Of a DNA stretch of 23,158 nt, positions 1 to 8,518 are shown piece after piece. The translations under genes were made by a program, and so were the position numbers. Position 1 is the stretch's first letter, and every line of letters starts with the position of its first letter. The notes beneath the pieces were generated by a model that saw nothing but the letters and a program-made list of their open reading frames with translations, was not told where the DNA came from and made no database searches. The stretch lies in NCBI GenBank assembly GCA_002352665.1, contig DEIV01000127.1, positions 14,990-38,147 on the forward strand. The letters run 5' to 3'. This DNA comes from Flavobacteriaceae bacterium UBA2765 (GTDB lineage: Bacteria > Bacteroidota > Bacteroidia > Flavobacteriales > Flavobacteriaceae).

Positions 1-1
1 A

Positions 2-1951
2 CAAGATCTTTATCATGATAAAGATCGTCTTAAAACGCCTATAAAAAGAACAGCAACCGGTTGGCAAAATATTTCTTGGGAGCAAGCATATGATGAGGTT
101 GTAGAAAATCTAATCTCTATTCAAAAAAAGTATGGAAAAAATGCTGTAGGTTCTTACCGAGGCAATCCAACAGTACACAATATCGGTTTAATGGCATTTG
201 GTGCTCCATTCTTGCAAAGTATAGGGTCAAATCAAAAATATACAGCAACTTCAATAGACCAATTACCTCATCATTTTGCCTCATTAATGATGTTTGGACA
301 TTATTTAATGTTTCCAATTCCTGATATTGACCGCACCAATTTTATGCTTATCATGGGTGGAAATCCGGTAGTTTCTAATGGAAGTATTATGACTGCTCCT
401 GATTTTTCTAAAAGACTAAAAGCCATTAAAAAACGTGGAGGTGAAGTAGTAGTCATTGACCCTAGATTTACTGAAACTTCAAAAATTGCCAATACACATT
501 ACCATATTAAACCGGGTACCGATGCTTTTTTATTGCTAGCTTTAATACAAGTGATTTTTGAAGAAAATTTAGCTAGGATGGGACATTTAGCAAATCATAT
601 AAATGGTTGGGAAACAATTAGAGAATTGGTAAAACAATATCCACCAGAAAAAATAGAAAAAATAACAGGTATAAATGCAACTAATATTAAGTTATTAGCC
701 CGCAAATTTGCAAATTCAAAAACTGCGGTCTGTTACGGCAGACTTGGTTTGTCTACACAAGAATTTGGCGGTTTGTGTCAATGGCTAGTAAATGTTTTAA
801 ATTGTGTTACCGACAATTTAGACAATATAGGAGGTGTATTATTTACACTACCTGCCATTGATATTGTAGGTATGTCAAAATTTACAGGTAAAACCGGAAG
901 TTTTAATAAAAGACAAAGTAACGTGCATCAGTTACCGGAATTCACAGGTGAATTTCCAGCGGCTACTTTAGCCGATGAAATTTTAACTCCCAATGAAAAT
1001 CAAATTAAGGCAATGATAATGATAGCAGGTAATCCTGTATTGTCTACTCCTAACGGAAAACACTTAGAAAATGCATTGACCTCCTTAGAATATATGGTTG
1101 CCATTGATATCTATTTAAATGAAACTACTAAATATGCTAATATCATTTTACCATCTACTACAGGATTAGAAACACCTTTGTACGATTTGGTCTTTCATCA
1201 ATTTGCCATTAGAAATACTGCAAAATATTCTGAAGCACTTTTTGAAAAAGATGATGAACAACGGCACGATTGGGAAATATTAAAAGAATTAACTACGCGA
1301 TTAAGTGGCCAAGAAAATCCATTGAATTTAGAGCAAACTTTAGATACAATGTTGCAATATAGTAGTTATAAAAAACCTAAATTATCTGTTAAAGAATTAA
1401 AAAAACATCCGCATGGTTTGGATTTCGGATCATTAAAACCACAATTACCTGAACGCTTGTTTACCAACGACAAAAAAGTGGAATTGGCTCATCCATATTT
1501 TATCAAAGATCTAGAACGGTTACAAATTAAATTAAGTGATTTATATTTAAATACAAATTCTAATTATCCATTTGCATTAATAGGACGAAGGCATTTACGT
1601 TCTAATAATTCTTGGATGCACAATTGCGAACGACTGGTTAAAGGCAATAAGCGTTGTACACTTTTAATACATCCGGACGATGCCCATAAGCTCAAAGTTA
1701 AAGAGGGTCAGACCGTAACGGTAACATCAAATGTAGGGCAAGTAAAACTTCCCATAGAAATAACAGATGCCATGATGGAGGGTGTTGTAAGTATACCACA
1801 TGGTTGGGGGCATCATAGAGAAGGGACAGCCATTACAATTGCTCAACAACATGCAGGAGTTAGCTTAAATGATTTAACTAATCATTTACAAATTGACAAA
1901 TTAACAGGAAATGCAGATTTTAGCGGTACGAAAGTAAATATTGTAGCTTAA
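2..1951 (+). CDS. Molybdopterin oxidoreductase (bis-MGD family), 5'-truncated by window edge
   Basis: The reading frame is open from base 2, so the gene starts before the window; 649 residues are visible. The family (DMSO reductase/formate dehydrogenase-like, COG0243) moves electrons and oxygen atoms at a molybdenum bis-molybdopterin-guanine-dinucleotide centre. Supporting features are a GWQNISWEQAYDEV segment near the visible N-terminus, GNPVVSNGS, the cofactor-domain pattern VVVIDPRFTETSKIA, a second GNPVLSTPNGKHLENAL segment, and a C-terminal MGD-binding domain with SIPHGWGHHREG. Any N-terminal Fe-S domain would lie outside the window. At the position where assimilatory nitrate reductases carry the Mo-ligand Cys, this protein has the stretch TATSIDQLPHH (bases 242-274), without Cys. 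The substrate cannot be told from sequence. The ATG at 191 is internal to the conserved domain and is not the start. The gene converges on the next one, sharing TTAA. Confidence 0.9.
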   Translation, partial: QDLYHDKDRLKTPIKRTATGWQNISWEQAYDEVVENLISIQKKYGKNAVGSYRGNPTVHNIGLMAFGAPFLQSIGSNQKYTATSIDQLPHHFASLMMFGHYLMFPIPDIDRTNFMLIMGGNPVVSNGSIMTAPDFSKRLKAIKKRGGEVVVIDPRFTETSKIANTHYHIKPGTDAFLLLALIQVIFEENLARMGHLANHINGWETIRELVKQYPPEKIEKITGINATNIKLLARKFANSKTAVCYGRLGLSTQEFGGLCQWLVNVLNCVTDNLDNIGGVLFTLPAIDIVGMSKFTGKTGSFNKRQSNVHQLPEFTGEFPAATLADEILTPNENQIKAMIMIAGNPVLSTPNGKHLENALTSLEYMVAIDIYLNETTKYANIILPSTTGLETPLYDLVFHQFAIRNTAKYSEALFEKDDEQRHDWEILKELTTRLSGQENPLNLEQTLDTMLQYSSYKKPKLSVKELKKHPHGLDFGSLKPQLPERLFTNDKKVELAHPYFIKDLERLQIKLSDLYLNTNSNYPFALIGRRHLRSNNSWMHNCERLVKGNKRCTLLIHPDDAHKLKVKEGQTVTVTSNVGQVKLPIEITDAMMEGVVSIPHGWGHHREGTAITIAQQHAGVSLNDLTNHLQIDKLTGNADFSGTKVNIVA

Positions 1952-4767
1952 TTTTTTTTCTGCATCAATTCACTCGGCTTTATCCCAAATCTGTTCTTAA
2001 ATTTATCACTAAAATAAGACGGACTGGTAATACCAACTTCATATTGTACTTCGCTTATAGTTTTAAACTTTTTACTTTCTATAAATTTATAGGCCTCTCT
2101 TAATTTAATTTCTAAAATAAATTTAATAGTTGAAAGACCAGTATGCCCATTTAAAATTCTAGATAATTGCCTTTGACTATAATTCATTTTCTGAGCTAAA
2201 TCTTCAACTTTAAAATTCTCATTAGATAAATTATCTAAAATCACATTTTCAATTTCATTAAGTAATTTTTCAAAATGTGTTTCAGCAATATCTACAACTG
2301 AATTATTTTGTGTAGCAATTGATAATTTCAACTCACTACTATTTTTTAGCAGGTTATTCATTCTAACAATAAGTTCTTCTTTGTTGAATGGTTTCGTAAT
2401 ATAATCATCAATACCTATTGAAAAACCCTCTAATTTATCCTCTGGAAGTGATTTTGCAGTAATCAAAATAAAAGGGATACTGATGTACTCTGGTATTGAT
2501 TTCAATAATTTCTTAAACTCATAACCATCAACTTTTGGCATCATAACATCTGAAGCCACCAGATCAAAAATTTTCTCTTTTGCCAGATTCACACCTTCTA
2601 GTCCATTAAAAGCAAAAGTGCAATTGTAAAATGGAGTTAATATTTCTTTTAAATAATTACTCATTTCAATATTATCTTCTACTATTAAAATTGAAGGTTT
2701 AAGTTTATCCTTTTTAATGATATTACTATCCTTCTTATCCTTATTTAACTTAGAATTATTCTTTTTAGAAGAAATCATTTCGTAATTATCTTCAGCTACA
2801 ACATGCTCTGCAAGTGGCATGGTGAATGTAAATGTACTGCCTTTACCAATTTTACTTTCAACTATTAAACTACCTCCTAAAAATTCAGCAAAGCCTTTTG
2901 CTAATAAAATACCAATACCACCAAGAGATTTATTATTTTTTGATTGATAAAAACGAGTAAAAATTCGCTCTTGATCTTCTTTATCAATACCTTGACCAAA
3001 ATCAATCACTTTTGCTTCAAGACATTTATCATGAATTTCTACTTCAAAAAGTATTTTGGAATTACTATCAGAAAACTTAATAGCATTAGAAATCAAATTT
3101 GTAATTATTTTTTCAATTTTACCCGTATCAATTTCTACAATATAGTCATTTGAAATTGCAGATTTATAAATCAATTCCAAATTTCTGGTATCCGCAATAA
3201 CTTGAAATGATAAAAAAATATGTTTCAAAAAATCATTTAAGGGTTTTGAAACCGTTTTTAATGACATTCTATGGTCTTCAAATTTTAGTAAATTTAATAT
3301 TTCATCTGCATCAAAAATAACTTTTTTACTATTGAGCAAAGCATTATTAATATGCTCTTTTACTTTAGAATTACCTTTTGTTTCTTCATCAATTAAATTT
3401 AAATAACCATTAATTAATGTTAATGGTGTTCTAATTTCATGGGAAATATTTTCTAAAAAAGATGTTCTAACTTGATTGAATTCATGTACTTTGTCATAAG
3501 CTACCTCTACTTCTCTATTTTTATTCTTTTGAGTATTAAACCTCCATTGAAAAAATAATAACACCGCAAATAAAGTTGAAAAACCAAATAAAAGTAAATT
3601 TTTATTCTCATTACTTTGCTTTTCTATAACCAATTGCTGATTGATTATTTCTTTTTCTTTTTCTTTGGTTTCAAATTCTTTTCCAAATTCAATGAGTAAA
3701 TCGTCATTATGAGATTTTAATAAAGAATCTGCAATAACAGCCCTTTTCTCAGTATAATACAATGCTTTATCATAATTGCCAGTATTTTTATATACTTCAC
3801 TAATCACAATGTTTTTATCTAAATAAAGTGGTCTGATCTCATTTTCAGAAAAGTCTCTACTCAATGTATCTAAATAGACTTTTGCCCTTTTATATTGTTT
3901 TACTTTTAACAATACATTCATCATTTCTAAATACGGTTCTGATGACTTAATATTGGCTTTTTTATTGTAGCCTAAAGCTTTATTGAAATTCGTTCTGGCA
4001 TTTTTATGATCACCAAATCTTGAATACGCTCTGCCCTTATACAAATAGGCCAAAGAAGCATAGTTGAAATAACCTGTTTGTAATGCTCGTTCAATAGATA
4101 AATTGGTGAAATTTATGGCTTCTGTTTTTGTTTCTGCCACTAGAGACAATTTCATATATAAATAAATATAATCTGAATCTTCTTGCTCTTTGCTTTCAAA
4201 AATCTTTTTAGAATTATACATTTCTAAAGATTTATACATAAACATTTTTGCCAATTCAATCTCATTAATAAAATAGTAGTTTAATGCCAGATTTTGGTAA
4301 CTTAATGAAACATTTATGGTGTCATTTGCCTCTTCTGCTAAATCTCTAGCCTTATTATAGTATTCATTAGAAATTTGATATTTTTTCTCTGTCGCATTTA
4401 TGATACCATATAAATTATTAGCCAACATTTGAAAGTAAAGATCATCTAGTTTTTTAGCTATAACTAAGAACACATCTACATGTTTTTTAGATAATTTATA
4501 ATTATACTTTAGTTTATACATAAGAGCCAAGGCATGGTGACTCTCCATAATTAAGCTATCGTTTTTAGATTTTTCAGAATAATACAACGCTTGCTCAGCA
4601 TGAAGAAAGGCCGAGTTGATGTTTTGTATTGATTCGAATGTTTTATTTATATGAATTCTTGCTTTTTCTTCAGTAGTGTTAATAACAAGGCTGTTTTCTA
4701 AACTGCTTTGAGCAGAAACTACCAATGTAAAAACTAAAAATAAGTAAGTTGTAATTTTCATTCTCAT
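1948..4767 (-). CDS. TPR-containing hybrid histidine kinase/response regulator with AraC-type DNA-binding domain
   Basis: This 939-residue protein carries a whole phosphorelay in one chain. A signal peptide (cut near VSA|QSS, residues 19-20) precedes a TPR-rich presumed periplasmic sensor (about 30-345), a short charged coiled coil and one membrane span (about 390-407). The cytoplasmic part has a HisKA domain with phospho-His443 in NISHEIRTPL, an HATPase with N-box Asn561 (NLISNAIKFSD) and DFGQGID, a receiver with Asp740 in SDVMMPKVDGYEF, and a C-terminal AraC HTH (about 835-939). The layout resembles Bacteroidetes hybrid two-component systems, but with TPRs instead of a Reg_prop propeller. 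The ligand and regulon are unknown, and no SusC/SusD or sugar-utilisation genes lie nearby. A second ATG two codons in (4761) would give an equally good signal peptide. The gene is likely transcribed from the -7 element at 4805-4812. Confidence 0.93.
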   Translation of the reverse strand: MRMKITTYLFLVFTLVVSAQSSLENSLVINTTEEKARIHINKTFESIQNINSAFLHAEQALYYSEKSKNDSLIMESHHALALMYKLKYNYKLSKKHVDVFLVIAKKLDDLYFQMLANNLYGIINATEKKYQISNEYYNKARDLAEEANDTINVSLSYQNLALNYYFINEIELAKMFMYKSLEMYNSKKIFESKEQEDSDYIYLYMKLSLVAETKTEAINFTNLSIERALQTGYFNYASLAYLYKGRAYSRFGDHKNARTNFNKALGYNKKANIKSSEPYLEMMNVLLKVKQYKRAKVYLDTLSRDFSENEIRPLYLDKNIVISEVYKNTGNYDKALYYTEKRAVIADSLLKSHNDDLLIEFGKEFETKEKEKEIINQQLVIEKQSNENKNLLLFGFSTLFAVLLFFQWRFNTQKNKNREVEVAYDKVHEFNQVRTSFLENISHEIRTPLTLINGYLNLIDEETKGNSKVKEHINNALLNSKKVIFDADEILNLLKFEDHRMSLKTVSKPLNDFLKHIFLSFQVIADTRNLELIYKSAISNDYIVEIDTGKIEKIITNLISNAIKFSDSNSKILFEVEIHDKCLEAKVIDFGQGIDKEDQERIFTRFYQSKNNKSLGGIGILLAKGFAEFLGGSLIVESKIGKGSTFTFTMPLAEHVVAEDNYEMISSKKNNSKLNKDKKDSNIIKKDKLKPSILIVEDNIEMSNYLKEILTPFYNCTFAFNGLEGVNLAKEKIFDLVASDVMMPKVDGYEFKKLLKSIPEYISIPFILITAKSLPEDKLEGFSIGIDDYITKPFNKEELIVRMNNLLKNSSELKLSIATQNNSVVDIAETHFEKLLNEIENVILDNLSNENFKVEDLAQKMNYSQRQLSRILNGHTGLSTIKFILEIKLREAYKFIESKKFKTISEVQYEVGITSPSYFSDKFKNRFGIKPSELMQKKN

Positions 4768-4804
4768 AATTATATAAATTATTTAAATATTATATATAAT
4801 TTTT

Positions 4805-4812
4805 CAAATGTA
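4805..4812 (-). promoter_or_regulatory. Candidate -7 promoter element of the hybrid kinase gene
   Basis: CAAATGTA on the + strand reads TACATTTG on the - strand, an exact match to the Bacteroidetes -7 consensus TAnnTTTG. It lies 38 bases upstream of the start codon. I could not find a good TTTG -33 element at the usual distance, so this is a moderate call. Confidence 0.4.
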
Positions 4813-4897
4813 TGGATTATCTCCTATAAGTACTTAAAATGTCTAACTAAAGCAATAATTTGTCCAATTACAGAAAGTGAAAAAAGAATACTGTTCT

Positions 4898-5067
4898 TAC
4901 ATTTGCCTTGCAAAAATATTGTTAACATCAGATTACAATATACTCATTTCAATTGCTATGAAAAAGAATAATTATTTGAGTTAGTTTGCTTATAAATTCT
5001 AGGAGAAATTATAATTTAAGGATGAAAGAATCTTTCCTTTTTCCTCTATTTCTCCTAGATTTTTTTA
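4898..5067 (+). ncRNA. Candidate small RNA between a -7 element and a terminator-like hairpin
   Basis: On the + strand TACATTTG (4898-4905) matches TAnnTTTG. About 90 bases later a 12-bp perfect inverted repeat, TCTAGGAGAAAT (4998-5009) with ATTTCTCCTAGA (5048-5059), is followed by seven T's (5060-5066). A nested GAAAG/CTTTC stem sits at 5024-5036. No + strand gene lies upstream for this hairpin to terminate, because the upstream gene runs leftward. A transcript of about 155 nt is therefore possible. No -33 element is evident and the repeat could equally be a relic, so this is inference. Confidence 0.25.
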
Positions 5068-5236
5068 TACAAAAAAATTGCTTCCCTCAAAACTTAACAC
5101 AAATATTCAAGTAATATTTCCTGTTACACTTAAGTCTTACTTTAACAACTACGTTGTTATGAATCTCTTGGTTACTAAAAAAAGGAAATAGCTATTGGAA
5201 TTTGATGGCTATCTTGAAAACTATTCAATATAATTT

Positions 5237-5896
5237 CTAAGATAACTTCATATCCATTAATATGGCAAAGGTCTCTTTTATATCAGTTTCTTTAACAACA
5301 ATAGTAATTTCATGTGTTGTGGAAATGACTTCTTGCACCGGAATATTTGCCCAAGCCAGTTGTTTTAAGATAAAATAATATATACCTGATTGTTCAATAT
5401 TAGATTTTGGTAATTTGATAGTTAATGAAGCTAAATTAGTTGCAGACCATAATACGGTTTCATCTTTGAAAAAATTTTCTATTTTTCCTACCAATTTTTT
5501 ACTTATCACGATGCTTGTCTCAAATACACCTTGAGAAATGGTGAAGAAATTATCACTGTTGCTACCTATATCATTTAATAGTTTAGTGATTTTAGGTACT
5601 AGCGTATTAGTGTTCTTATAAGTATAATCACATAAATCAGATCGCATAATAAAATCGCCCGAAGACAAAGCTATTTTTCTAATATTTTTTCTAATTTTTA
5701 AGACACTAGATGGAGATATTCGGTTGATAGCCATCATAATTGCACCTTCCTTAATATCTTTTTTTAGCATTTTCTCTACTTCCGGTTTAATAATTCTTGC
5801 TAATGACGATACATTGATCAATTTATCATATAAGGCTTCTTCAATAAATGGCGTTTTATTAATAATATCTGTAACTGCTTGCTGAATAGTTTTCAT
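5237..5896 (-). CDS. Stand-alone ACT-domain protein, aspartokinase-regulatory-like
   Basis: This 219-residue protein has no signal peptide or membrane span. Residues 1-110 are mostly helical and charged, and I do not recognise them. Residues from about 112 onward look like a pair of ACT-type beta-alpha-beta units, with the pattern LAWANIPVQEVISTTHEITIVV resembling the effector-binding ACT repeats of aspartokinases. There is no kinase KFGG motif, so it cannot phosphorylate aspartate. It is transcribed divergently from a monofunctional aspartokinase gene 149 bases away, which suggests a regulatory or sensing role in aspartate-family amino-acid metabolism; that role is inference. An alternative is a general amino-acid-binding regulator with an N-terminal helical domain. 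No TAnnTTTG element was found in the 5897-6045 divergent region. Confidence 0.7.
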   Translation of the reverse strand: MKTIQQAVTDIINKTPFIEEALYDKLINVSSLARIIKPEVEKMLKKDIKEGAIMMAINRISPSSVLKIRKNIRKIALSSGDFIMRSDLCDYTYKNTNTLVPKITKLLNDIGSNSDNFFTISQGVFETSIVISKKLVGKIENFFKDETVLWSATNLASLTIKLPKSNIEQSGIYYFILKQLAWANIPVQEVISTTHEITIVVKETDIKETFAILMDMKLS

Positions 5897-6045
5897 CCCC
5901 TTATAGTTTGTTATTAAATGGTTTTAATTGAAAGTCCAAAAAGGCTTATGTTTAAAATTAAACTTTTTGTTATAATTTGTAAAAATAGATTAAAAAATTG
6001 CATAAGAAAGTCAACTAAACAACTTTTGTTAAAATATTTTAAAAT

Positions 6046-7377
6046 ATGATTGTATTAAAATTTGGCGGCACTTCGGTTGGTAATGCAGAAAACATAAAAA
6101 AAGTAGCTACTATTGTCAATGATTCTAAAGAGGCTAAAATAGTTGTTTTATCAGCAGTTTCTGGAACAACAAACACTTTAATACAAATCAATAATTACAT
6201 CTATACTGATCAAAAAGATAAGGTAAATAATATTATTGATGAACTTCAGCAAAGCTATCATCAATTAATAGATGAATTGTTCTGTTCAGACTTCTATCAA
6301 CTAAAGGCTCTAACATTTATTAACAATCAATTTGATAAATTAAGAGGACATGCTAATAACACCCCCAATAATGAAAAAATTATTTTAGCACAAGGAGAAA
6401 TTATAGCTACACATTTATTCCAATTTTATCAGGCAGAATTAGGTCATCAATCATCATTGATATCGGCATTAGACTTTATGTCTATTGACGTGAATGACGA
6501 ACCAGATACGAACGCAATAAAAACAAAATTAGCAGTAACATTGAGTAAGGATAATAAAAGCGACACTTTTATTACTCAAGGTTTTATTTGTTTAAATAAC
6601 AAAGGTGAAATCGACAATTTAAAAAGAGGTGGAAGTGATTATAGTGCTTCGCTAATTGGTGCTGCCGTGGGTGCAAAAGAAATTCAAATTTGGACCGATA
6701 TTGACGGCATGCACAACAATGATCCCAGATTTGTTGAAAATACATTTTCATTAGATGAAATTTCATTTGATGAAGCAGCTGAGTTGGCCTATTTTGGTGC
6801 AAAAATTTTACATCCTCAAAGTATTATTCCCGCACAAAAAAATAATATTCCCGTCCTATTAAAAAACACGTTTAATCCGAAGCAAAAGGGAACTATAATA
6901 AAAAATTGTAGTGAAACTGAAAATGTAAGAGCTATTGCTGCCAAAGATGGGATTGTTGCCATTAAAATTAAATCGTATAGAATGTTAATGGCCTATGGTT
7001 TTCTAAAAAATATTTTTGAGGTTTTTGAAAAGTACCAAACTGCTATAGATATGATTACCACTTCAGAAATTGCCGTTTCACTTACAATTGACAATCCTAA
7101 ACATTTGAATAAGATTATTGAAGAATTAAATTTGATTGGCAAAGTTGAACATGATACTGAAATGAGTATTGTTTGTTTGGCTGGTAATTTTTCACAAAGC
7201 GGAAAAGGTATAAGTGCTTCAGTCATAAATTGTTTAAAAGATATACCCATTAGAATGATCTCTTATGGAGGTAGTAATTTTAACATGTCATTATTAGTTG
7301 CTACCAACGACAAAGCCAAAGCATTAAATTTATTAAATGAAGGATTATTTGTTAATAATAAACTGCAAGAAGTTTAG
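6046..7377 (+). CDS. Aspartate kinase (monofunctional), first copy
   Basis: It phosphorylates L-aspartate with ATP to give aspartyl phosphate, the first step toward lysine, threonine, methionine and diaminopimelate. The 443-residue protein begins with the nucleotide-binding KFGGTSVGNAENI and carries RGGSDYSASLIGAAVGA and WTDIDGMHNNDPRFV, hallmarks of the amino-acid kinase fold in aspartokinases. Two C-terminal ACT units follow (about 300-443), with MITTSEIAVSLTI and SGKGISASVINCL. There is no homoserine dehydrogenase domain, so it is not a ThrA-type fusion. The ATG at 6046 places KFGG at the usual distance from the N-terminus. The divergent neighbour is an ACT-only protein, and a second aspartokinase lies about 4 kb away on the other strand. 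Which end product inhibits it cannot be told from sequence. Confidence 0.95.
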   Translation: MIVLKFGGTSVGNAENIKKVATIVNDSKEAKIVVLSAVSGTTNTLIQINNYIYTDQKDKVNNIIDELQQSYHQLIDELFCSDFYQLKALTFINNQFDKLRGHANNTPNNEKIILAQGEIIATHLFQFYQAELGHQSSLISALDFMSIDVNDEPDTNAIKTKLAVTLSKDNKSDTFITQGFICLNNKGEIDNLKRGGSDYSASLIGAAVGAKEIQIWTDIDGMHNNDPRFVENTFSLDEISFDEAAELAYFGAKILHPQSIIPAQKNNIPVLLKNTFNPKQKGTIIKNCSETENVRAIAAKDGIVAIKIKSYRMLMAYGFLKNIFEVFEKYQTAIDMITTSEIAVSLTIDNPKHLNKIIEELNLIGKVEHDTEMSIVCLAGNFSQSGKGISASVINCLKDIPIRMISYGGSNFNMSLLVATNDKAKALNLLNEGLFVNNKLQEV

Positions 7378-7414
7378 TCCTCACTCCCATTCAAAATTTA
7401 ATTAAAAGTATTCT

Positions 7415-8416
7415 TTAGTCTAAAATATCTGCTAATTTTTTAAACTCGCTTTTTGCATCTTTACCATTGTATAATATATTATAAACAGTATCAATAATGG
7501 GCGTATTTGCTTTATTTTGTTGATTCAATTTATAAGCACTTTTAGCGGCATAATAACCTTCTGCAACCATACTCATTTCTAACATAGCCGATTTTACTGT
7601 ATAGCCTTTACCAATCATATTACCAAACATTCTATTTCTACTAAATACTGAATACCCGGTTACCAATAAATCTCCTAAATATGCCGAATTGTTAATATTA
7701 CGTTTCATTTTATGCACTTTTTTAATAAAACGTTTCATTTCTCTAGCGGCATTTGACATCAATACTGCTTGAAAATTATCGCCGTAACCCAAACCGTGAG
7801 CAATACCAGCTGCAATAGCGTAAATATTTTTAAGGACCGCAGCGTATTCAGTTCCAATAATGTCATCAGATGTTTTGGTTTTAATATATCTACTTGAAAG
7901 TTGATCTGCCATTGTTTGTGCTTTCTCCTGATCTCTACAGGCAATTGTGAGGTAAGACAATCGCTCTAAAGCCACTTCTTCGGCATGGCACGGGCCGGTA
8001 ATTACCCCAATATCTTCATAAGGTATCTGATATGTTTCAAAAAAATGCTCACCAACAATATACCCTGTTTCAGGAACAATTCCTTTAATAGCAGAAAAAA
8101 TAATTTTACCTTTAAAAGTTGTGGTTACTTTTTCTAATTCTTTATTCAGAAAGGCTGAAGGGATAGCAAATATCAAATAGTCAGCATAATCAACCATCTT
8201 ATTGATATCATTTGTTAAAATGAGTTGATCCGGATTAAATTCAACTGAACTTATGTAACTAGGGTTGTGTCTGTTACGTTTAATATGCTCAATAGTATAA
8301 GAGCTACGCATGTACCAGCCTATTTCATCTAAATTCTCACTTAACATTTTTACAATAGCCGTTGCCCAGCTACCGCCTCCAAAAACAGCTACTTTAGGTT
8401 TATTTATAGTATTCAT
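7415..8416 (-). CDS. gpsA: NAD(P)-dependent glycerol-3-phosphate dehydrogenase
   Basis: It reduces dihydroxyacetone phosphate to sn-glycerol 3-phosphate, the backbone for phospholipids, in the cytosol. The 333-residue length is normal for the family. The N-terminal Rossmann fold shows VAVFGGGSWATA (residues 9-20). Further family blocks are FSAIKGIVPETG, VITGPCHAEEVA (the GP-x-A-xEV block, in a CHAEE form), catalytic Lys in AAVLKNIYAIAAGIAHGLG, and the C-terminal block GDLLVTGYSVFSRNRMFG with the K/R-rich glycerophosphate-binding region. It converges with the aspartokinase gene 37 bases away, with no obvious terminator hairpin between them. On the - strand a TATTTTTG element (CAAAAATA on +, 8424-8431) sits only 7 bases upstream of the ATG and could be its -7 site, giving a nearly leaderless message. 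Confidence 0.96.
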   Translation of the reverse strand: MNTINKPKVAVFGGGSWATAIVKMLSENLDEIGWYMRSSYTIEHIKRNRHNPSYISSVEFNPDQLILTNDINKMVDYADYLIFAIPSAFLNKELEKVTTTFKGKIIFSAIKGIVPETGYIVGEHFFETYQIPYEDIGVITGPCHAEEVALERLSYLTIACRDQEKAQTMADQLSSRYIKTKTSDDIIGTEYAAVLKNIYAIAAGIAHGLGYGDNFQAVLMSNAAREMKRFIKKVHKMKRNINNSAYLGDLLVTGYSVFSRNRMFGNMIGKGYTVKSAMLEMSMVAEGYYAAKSAYKLNQQNKANTPIIDTVYNILYNGKDAKSEFKKLADILD

Positions 8417-8460
8417 ACATTGTCAAAAATAGTTATTTAAAAAGAAATTCACTAATTTAA

Positions 8461-8488
8461 TTTGTGTATCTATTTTTTTGTAAATTTG
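8461..8488 (+). promoter_or_regulatory. Bacteroidetes-type promoter of the TM2 protein gene
   Basis: TTTG at 8461-8464 is followed after 16 bases by TAAATTTG at 8481-8488, matching the -33 TTTG and -7 TAnnTTTG pattern of the phylum, with slightly short spacing. It overlaps the upstream in-frame TTG at 8462, which argues that translation starts at the ATG at 8519 instead. Confidence 0.6.
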
Positions 8489-8518
8489 ATATTAAATAAC
8501 CAACTAAATAACTATAAA

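Larger units (their letters stand above)
4768..5236. other. 469-base non-coding stretch
   Basis: No convincing gene lies here. The stretch contains the likely promoter of the hybrid kinase (4805-4812, - strand), a + strand TACATTTG element (4898-4905), a 12-bp inverted repeat followed by a T-run (4998-5066), and a small 7-bp hairpin TAACAAC-TAC-GTTGTTA (5143-5159). The last of these could be the 3' end signal of the leftward ACT-protein gene, but it has no clear T-run in that direction. The rest is AT-rich sequence in which I see nothing. Confidence 0.6.

Noticed and set aside
5143..5159. The hairpin TAACAAC/GTTGTTA as a definite terminator of the ACT-protein gene
   Set aside because: The stem is short, it lies almost 80 bases after the stop, and no T-run follows on the - strand.
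8462..8518. An N-terminal extension of the TM2 protein from an in-frame TTG
   Set aside because: The segment is promoter DNA (TTTG and TAAATTTG), and the peptide it would encode is unlike the rest of the protein. The ATG at 8519 fits better.
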